DNA from: an alpha proteobacterium HIMB59
GTDB lineage: Bacteria; Pseudomonadota; Alphaproteobacteria; HIMB59
DNA length: 64,000 bases
Reading direction: 5' to 3'
Assembly (NCBI GenBank): GCA_004321805.1
Contig: SGZV01000003.1
Location: 1-64,000, forward strand
The notes under the pieces are model-generated. The model did not search any database, had not been told where the DNA came from, and saw only the letters and a list, made by a program, of their open reading frames with translations. Positions 60,155 to 64,000 of this stretch are shown piece by piece; position 1 is the first letter of the stretch; each line of letters opens with the position of its first letter. Both the position numbers and the translations under genes were made by a program.

Positions 60155-61082
60155 AATGATCAAATGTACTAAATGATTTCAAATCAATTTGATTGCATTC
60201 TATACCCCTACCCTTTGTTACTTCTCCTATCTCTATAATATTTATTTTCTTTCTTTTGAATAAAGTAAGTAGTTTCGATGTTAGAAATTTTTTATTCATT
60301 GTAAAAACAGGTGTGTATTCCTCACCTGAGGTCAATATCAATTTAAAATATAAAGAAATATTTTTTTGAAATAGCTTATAAATTTTAGGGTTTACTAAAT
60401 CTAAATTTTTTATGATCAATTTTTTTTTAGATTGATTAGCAATTATATTTAAACAATCGATCAGACTGTCTGAAATATCCATAGAACTATTAATCTTTAA
60501 TTTTTGAAAAACATCATGATATTTATGAAATTTAGGCTCAAGAAATTGCTTATGAGATTTATCTTTTATTTGATTTGGTAATTTAATCTTTTTATTTATA
60601 GATAAATATCCAAGTTTAGAAAAACCTAAATTTTGAAAAATAAATATACTATCTCCAATTTTAGCAGATGATCGACGTATAATATCTTTCTGATCTATTT
60701 TATCGCTAATTAGAGTTAAAGATGCTACAAAATTTTCAGATGAACTAGTATCACCACCAATAATTTCAATATTAAGTTTTTTTGATAATAAATTAATTTG
60801 ATTACAAATTGATAAAGTCACTTTCTTTTTATTTTTAGGAAAACTAATATTTAGAAGTCCAAATCTTGGTATACCACCACTGGACTGGATATCACTATAA
60901 TTAGAAACTATTAATCTATGAGCAATTTGTTTGTCATTAAAATATCTAAAACTAAAGTGAATATTTTCAACAATTGTATCTGTGGAAATTAATTGTTTTG
61001 TTTTTCTAAGATAGGCGCAATCATCACCAATAATTGAACTATTTTTTGAAAATACTTTAATAACATCGCTTTCTATTCCCAT
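60132..61082 (-). CDS. thiL: Thiamine-monophosphate kinase
   Basis: The track starts at 61133, inside the upstream gene; the ATG at 61082 (MGIESDVIKVFSKNS) lines up better with ThiL N-termini and gives 316 residues. The PurM/ThiL signatures are IIGDDCAYLRK (GDD metal site), STDTIVENIHFSF, SNYSDIQSSGGIPRFGLL and IEIIGGDTSSSENFVASLTLISD. ThiL phosphorylates thiamine monophosphate to the active diphosphate. SelD, which shares the fold, was considered because mnmH is adjacent, but the motifs fit ThiL. Confidence 0.88.
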   Translation of the reverse strand: MGIESDVIKVFSKNSSIIGDDCAYLRKTKQLISTDTIVENIHFSFRYFNDKQIAHRLIVSNYSDIQSSGGIPRFGLLNISFPKNKKKVTLSICNQINLLSKKLNIEIIGGDTSSSENFVASLTLISDKIDQKDIIRRSSAKIGDSIFIFQNLGFSKLGYLSINKKIKLPNQIKDKSHKQFLEPKFHKYHDVFQKLKINSSMDISDSLIDCLNIIANQSKKKLIIKNLDLVNPKIYKLFQKNISLYFKLILTSGEEYTPVFTMNKKFLTSKLLTLFKRKKINIIEIGEVTKGRGIECNQIDLKSFSTFDHFKNSYSN

Positions 61083-61089
61083 AAATAAA

Positions 61090-61305
61090 TTAAAAATTTC
61101 CTTTTTCCAATTCATCCTCATATTCAGATGCACTGAGTGAAGGTGTTTGTTTTTGTTTTTTTGTGAGAATTTTAAGAGTAGTTTGTATTGCTATTCTATA
61201 AGTAGTTAATTCATCCATAATTTGTCGTTCACTGGTATTTCTCATCATTTGACTTAAAGCCTGTTGCAGACTAACTAAACGTTGTTCTATTGTATTTTTT
61301 GACAT
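61090..61305 (-). CDS. Small helical protein upstream of thiL, function unknown
   Basis: This 71-residue protein (MSKNTIEQRLVSLQQALSQMM, RQIMDELTTYRIAIQTTLKILTKKQ, SEYEDELEKGNF) is mostly helical with an acidic tail. It is the first gene before thiL in a two-gene minus-strand unit, followed 7 bases later by the preferred thiL start. I recognise no family. Clean frame and position support a real gene. Confidence 0.6.
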   Translation of the reverse strand: MSKNTIEQRLVSLQQALSQMMRNTSERQIMDELTTYRIAIQTTLKILTKKQKQTPSLSASEYEDELEKGNF

Positions 61306-61347
61306 GAAAATAATATAATTAATGGACGAAATAAGAAAATAGCTAAT

Positions 61348-62538
61348 TTAAGTATTAATCTTTTTTCTTACAAGTGGAAATGCATCTTTTTTTTTAGTTA
61401 AAACCATCTGAAAAACAACATTATCTCCTTTAGTAAAAGATAATTCACTTAGATTTAAATAAGCAACCCACATTCGAATAAAACGATCATCATAAATCTT
61501 TAAAACTTTTTTTTCAGCTTTTATAAAGTTTTGATGCCAATGAGATAAAGTTTTCGCATAGTGAAGCCTTAAAACTTCAATATCAGAAATTATTAAACCA
61601 GATTTTTCTATAGCAGGCATTATTTCTGAAAGTGAAGGAATGTATCCACCAGGGAAAATATACTTTCTAATAAAAGCCGCAGTAATTTTAGGAGTTCGGA
61701 GATTACCTATAGTATGAATGATTGCAATACCATCTTGTTCTAACATTTCATAAATTTTTTTGAAATATGTAGTGAAAAAAGGCTTTCCAACGTGCTCAAA
61801 CATTCCGACTGAAACGATTTTATTATAAGTATTATTCTCATGTCGGTAATCTTGGAGAGAATATTCTAAATTATTTTTAGATTTTGATTTTTTTTTCTTA
61901 TTCTCACAAAATTTAATTTGTTCTTCAGAGAGAGAGATACCCTTTATTGAACAACCAAAATTTTCAGTCATATAGCGACTCAAAGATCCCCAACCGCATC
62001 CAATATCTAAAACTCTATCATTCTTTTTTAACGATAATTTATCGGATAAGCGATCCATTTTATTTAATTGGGCTTGATGTAATGTATTATTTTTATTTTC
62101 AAAATATGCACATGAGTATTGCCTAGTTTCATCAAGGAATAAGCCATAAAGCTCATCTGATAAGTCATAATGAGATGCAACATTATTTTTTGATTTTTTA
62201 GAGAAATTTAACTGCAGAAATGGGTTAATTAATAAAAAAAACTTGAATAATAAGCTATTAGATACCCTCTCGAGATAAAAATTATAGTTATCAAGTATAA
62301 GTTCAGAAAATTCATAAAAATTAGAATTTGGTAATTCATAATCTTTATCCATGTATCCTTCAGTTAAAACCAAAGAAGGAGCGTAAAATAATTTTCTTAA
62401 AAATTTATCATTATTTATTTTTATAATAATAGAGTCGGTTTTATTATCAATAAGGTATTCTTTGTTATTGAAAATCAAATTAATTGACCTAGTAGTAATG
62501 AACTTAGAAAGTAAAAATGTTAATATCTTAATAAGCAT
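61348..62538 (-). CDS. cfa: Cyclopropane-fatty-acyl-phospholipid synthase family protein
   Basis: This 396-residue SAM-dependent enzyme has the CFA signatures: VASHYDLSDELYGLFLDETRQYSCAYF, SAM site VLDIGCGWGSLSRYM (about residue 178), ISLSEEQIKFC, VGMFEHVGKPFFTTYFKKI, FIRKYIFPGGYIPSLSE and LRLHYAKTLSHWHQNF. It adds a methylene to unsaturated membrane acyl chains. It is divergent from nadE with 115 bases between, which contain ATCAAAT/ATTTGAT inverted arms (62581-62611). Confidence 0.94.
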   Translation of the reverse strand: MLIKILTFLLSKFITTRSINLIFNNKEYLIDNKTDSIIIKINNDKFLRKLFYAPSLVLTEGYMDKDYELPNSNFYEFSELILDNYNFYLERVSNSLLFKFFLLINPFLQLNFSKKSKNNVASHYDLSDELYGLFLDETRQYSCAYFENKNNTLHQAQLNKMDRLSDKLSLKKNDRVLDIGCGWGSLSRYMTENFGCSIKGISLSEEQIKFCENKKKKSKSKNNLEYSLQDYRHENNTYNKIVSVGMFEHVGKPFFTTYFKKIYEMLEQDGIAIIHTIGNLRTPKITAAFIRKYIFPGGYIPSLSEIMPAIEKSGLIISDIEVLRLHYAKTLSHWHQNFIKAEKKVLKIYDDRFIRMWVAYLNLSELSFTKGDNVVFQMVLTKKKDAFPLVRKKINT

Positions 62539-62653
62539 TTATAATAATGATTATGAATAATATATTTTTAACATAAATTGATCAAATTTTTGAATATATA
62601 TTTTATTTGATAACATAAATCTTATGGTTAATTATATTCGTATACCTTAAATA

Positions 62654-63385
62654 ATGAATAATGCTGAAAAGATAAATTTTATTTCTAAATGGATTGAAAA
62701 TTATAGCTCAAAAAACGATATATCCACATTAGTTATTGGAATTTCTGGGGGGATAGACTCTGCTGTAACTAGCACTCTTTCTGCTAAAACAGGCTTAAAA
62801 ACAATTGTTGTTTCTATGCCAATCCTAGATCATCAAATTTTAAATCTAAGAGGTACAAATCATATCACGTGGTTAAAGGATAACTTTTCAAACGTAGAAA
62901 GCATAGATGTGAATTTATCTGATGTTTTTTCATCTTTTAAATCAGCTCTTGATAAAAATAATTCAGAACACGGATATGCAAATTCACAAGCCAGATTAAG
63001 AATGACGACTTTATATCAAATAGCTGCTTCAAATAATGGTATTGTTGTTGGAACTGGTAATAAAGTTGAAGATTTTGGAATAGGTTTTTATACAAAATAT
63101 GGCGATGGTGGTGTGGATATATCACCTATTGCCGATTGTTTAAAAACAGAAGTCTGGGATATGGCTAAGGAGCTAGGAATTAATCAAGAAATTATAGATG
63201 CCCCTCCAACTGATGGGTTGTGGAATGATGGAAGATCAGATGAAGACCAAGTAGGACTTTCATATGAAGAAATTGAAGAGGCTATGTTAAATGAAAATTC
63301 TATAAATAGAAAAAAGTATTTAGAAATTAGGTCAAAAAATATTCATAAAATGGAACCTATCCCTGTCTGTATAATTCCAAAGTAA
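62654..63385 (+). CDS. nadE: NAD synthetase, ammonia-dependent
   Basis: This 243-residue N-type ATP pyrophosphatase has the P-loop GISGGIDSAVTS (about residues 31-42), SQARLRMTTLYQIA, GTGNKVEDFGIGFYTKYGDGGVDISPIADC and APPTDGLWNDGRSDEDQVG. These match NadE. It lacks the glutaminase domain of the larger bifunctional form, so it uses ammonia directly. It amidates deamido-NAD to NAD+. It is convergent with the ABC ATPase gene. Confidence 0.95.
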   Translation: MNNAEKINFISKWIENYSSKNDISTLVIGISGGIDSAVTSTLSAKTGLKTIVVSMPILDHQILNLRGTNHITWLKDNFSNVESIDVNLSDVFSSFKSALDKNNSEHGYANSQARLRMTTLYQIAASNNGIVVGTGNKVEDFGIGFYTKYGDGGVDISPIADCLKTEVWDMAKELGINQEIIDAPPTDGLWNDGRSDEDQVGLSYEEIEEAMLNENSINRKKYLEIRSKNIHKMEPIPVCIIPK

Positions 63386-63393
63386 AAATTAAA

Positions 63394-64000
63394 TTAAACT
63401 TTTTTATTCGTATTGTTATCGAATACATGGATTGATGAAGGTGTGATATCAAATTTAAAATTATCACCTGCTTTAACATCAATTTTTGAAGATAATTTAC
63501 AACTAAAATCCTGACCACCTATGCTTGAATATATAATCATATCTGATCCTAGATATTCTACTAAATTTGCTTTTGATTCAAATTTACCGCTATCAGTAAT
63601 TTGAATATCATCGGGTCGTATCCCTATTGATGCATCATTAATATTTATTAAATTATCTAAATTAACTTGCGCCTCTCCTATCTTAGCAATTCCATTTTTA
63701 ATTGAACAATCAAATAGGTTCATTTGAGGTGATCCTATAAATTCAGCAACAAATTTTGTATTAGGATTTGAATAAATCTCTTTAGGAGTTCCTACTTGTT
63801 CAACAATTCCATCATTTATAACTACTATTCTATCACCAAGGGTCATTGCTTCTGTTTGATCATGAGTAACAAAAATACTTGTTACATCCATTTGCCTTTG
63901 TAATTTCTTTATTTCTAAACGCATTTGATTACGTAACTTTGCATCTAAGTTAGATAGAGGTTCATCAAATAAAAAAATTTTAGGATTTCTAACTATTGCC
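63394..64000 (-). CDS. Sugar ABC transporter ATP-binding protein, UgpC/MalK-type (partial, N-terminus beyond window)
   Basis: The track gives only the part after an internal Met (63924), but the same frame stays open to the right edge and includes Walker B IFLFDEPLSNLDAKLR, so the gene is 5'-truncated by the window. Downstream are the switch VTHDQTEAMTLGDRIVV, GTPKEIYSNPNTKFVAEFIGSP and a C-terminal TOBE domain (IGIRPDDIQI, FDITPSSIHVFD). This is the MalK/UgpC subfamily that powers uptake of sugars or glycerol-3-phosphate. The Walker A and signature motifs lie outside the window. Confidence 0.93.
   Translation of the reverse strand, partial: AIVRNPKIFLFDEPLSNLDAKLRNQMRLEIKKLQRQMDVTSIFVTHDQTEAMTLGDRIVVINDGIVEQVGTPKEIYSNPNTKFVAEFIGSPQMNLFDCSIKNGIAKIGEAQVNLDNLININDASIGIRPDDIQITDSGKFESKANLVEYLGSDMIIYSSIGGQDFSCKLSSKIDVKAGDNFKFDITPSSIHVFDNNTNKKV

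Noticed and set aside
60132-61082. SelD (selenophosphate synthase) as an identity for the PurM-like gene beside mnmH
   Set aside because: GDDCAYL, STDTIVENIHF and IIGGDTSSSE fit ThiL; the SelD N-terminal Cys/Sec motif is absent.

Overview
The window is very AT-rich and densely packed. It looks like a chromosome segment of a streamlined marine alphaproteobacterium of the SAR11-like or HIMB59/AEGEAN-169 kind. The lineage is inferred from several signs: an NDUFS4-type Complex I subunit, a SAM-II riboswitch, DUF502 and DUF6494-like genes, the order mfd-sdhE-recG, and the cell-wall/replication block mltB-rlpA-dac-tmk-holB-metG-tatD-MBL. Genes commonly overlap by 1-20 bases, and several divergent pairs have touching or overlapping start codons. 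I saw no rRNA, phage, IS element or CRISPR array. The only gene-free stretch over 300 bases is about 40184-40693.

Region by region. 1-6.2 kb: the 3'-truncated part of a NUDIX hydrolase gene, tRNA-Pro, an NDUFS4-like gene, then a branched-chain amino acid ABC transporter (binding protein on +, livGFHM on -, sharing a strong convergent hairpin terminator), then tRNA-Arg. 6.2-15.7 kb: a GH13 sugar phosphorylase, an MBL-fold phospholipase-D-like protein, metY with an alpha/beta hydrolase, a SAM-II riboswitch controlling a homocysteine methyltransferase, a GFA-family protein, and guaB-guaA. 15.8-19.7 kb: a large exported propeller-like protein of unknown function, a BaiN/HI0933-like flavoprotein and an AlaC-like aminotransferase.

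19.8-24.8 kb holds an overlapping three-gene operon (unknown P-loop protein, ArgC, ArgB-like kinase) that meets an ArgD gene and a LysR regulator head-on. This is the best candidate for something undescribed. 24.8-31.6 kb: a minus-strand run gor-ggt-mazG-tolC-lysR-argD, then a thioesterase and an MFS transporter. 31.6-40.2 kb: a DMT transporter, YajQ, a ProXp-ala-type editing protein, an orphan Tat-exported TRAP binding protein, a YedK/HMCES-type protein, an M48 lipoprotein protease, a D-amino-acid transaminase, an exported MsrA, a membrane J-domain protein and TypA/BipA.

40.7-49.5 kb: a DsbA-family isomerase, a small membrane protein, YbaK, then the minus-strand block mltB to MBL. 49.6-57.6 kb: a small membrane protein, tRNA-Ser, a 120-residue protein, a glycine-zipper lipoprotein, mfd, sdhE, recG, DUF502 and a 59-residue DUF6494-like gene missing from the ORF track. 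57.6-64 kb: small membrane proteins including a duplicated DUF2061, a DUF3108 protein, mnmH, thiL, cfa, nadE and the 3' part of a UgpC/MalK-type ABC ATPase running off the right edge.

Together the genes describe a heterotroph that scavenges amino acids and sugars, regulates sulfur amino acids through SAM, and keeps lean replication, repair and envelope functions. All functional calls rest on motif recognition by eye; no database search was run.
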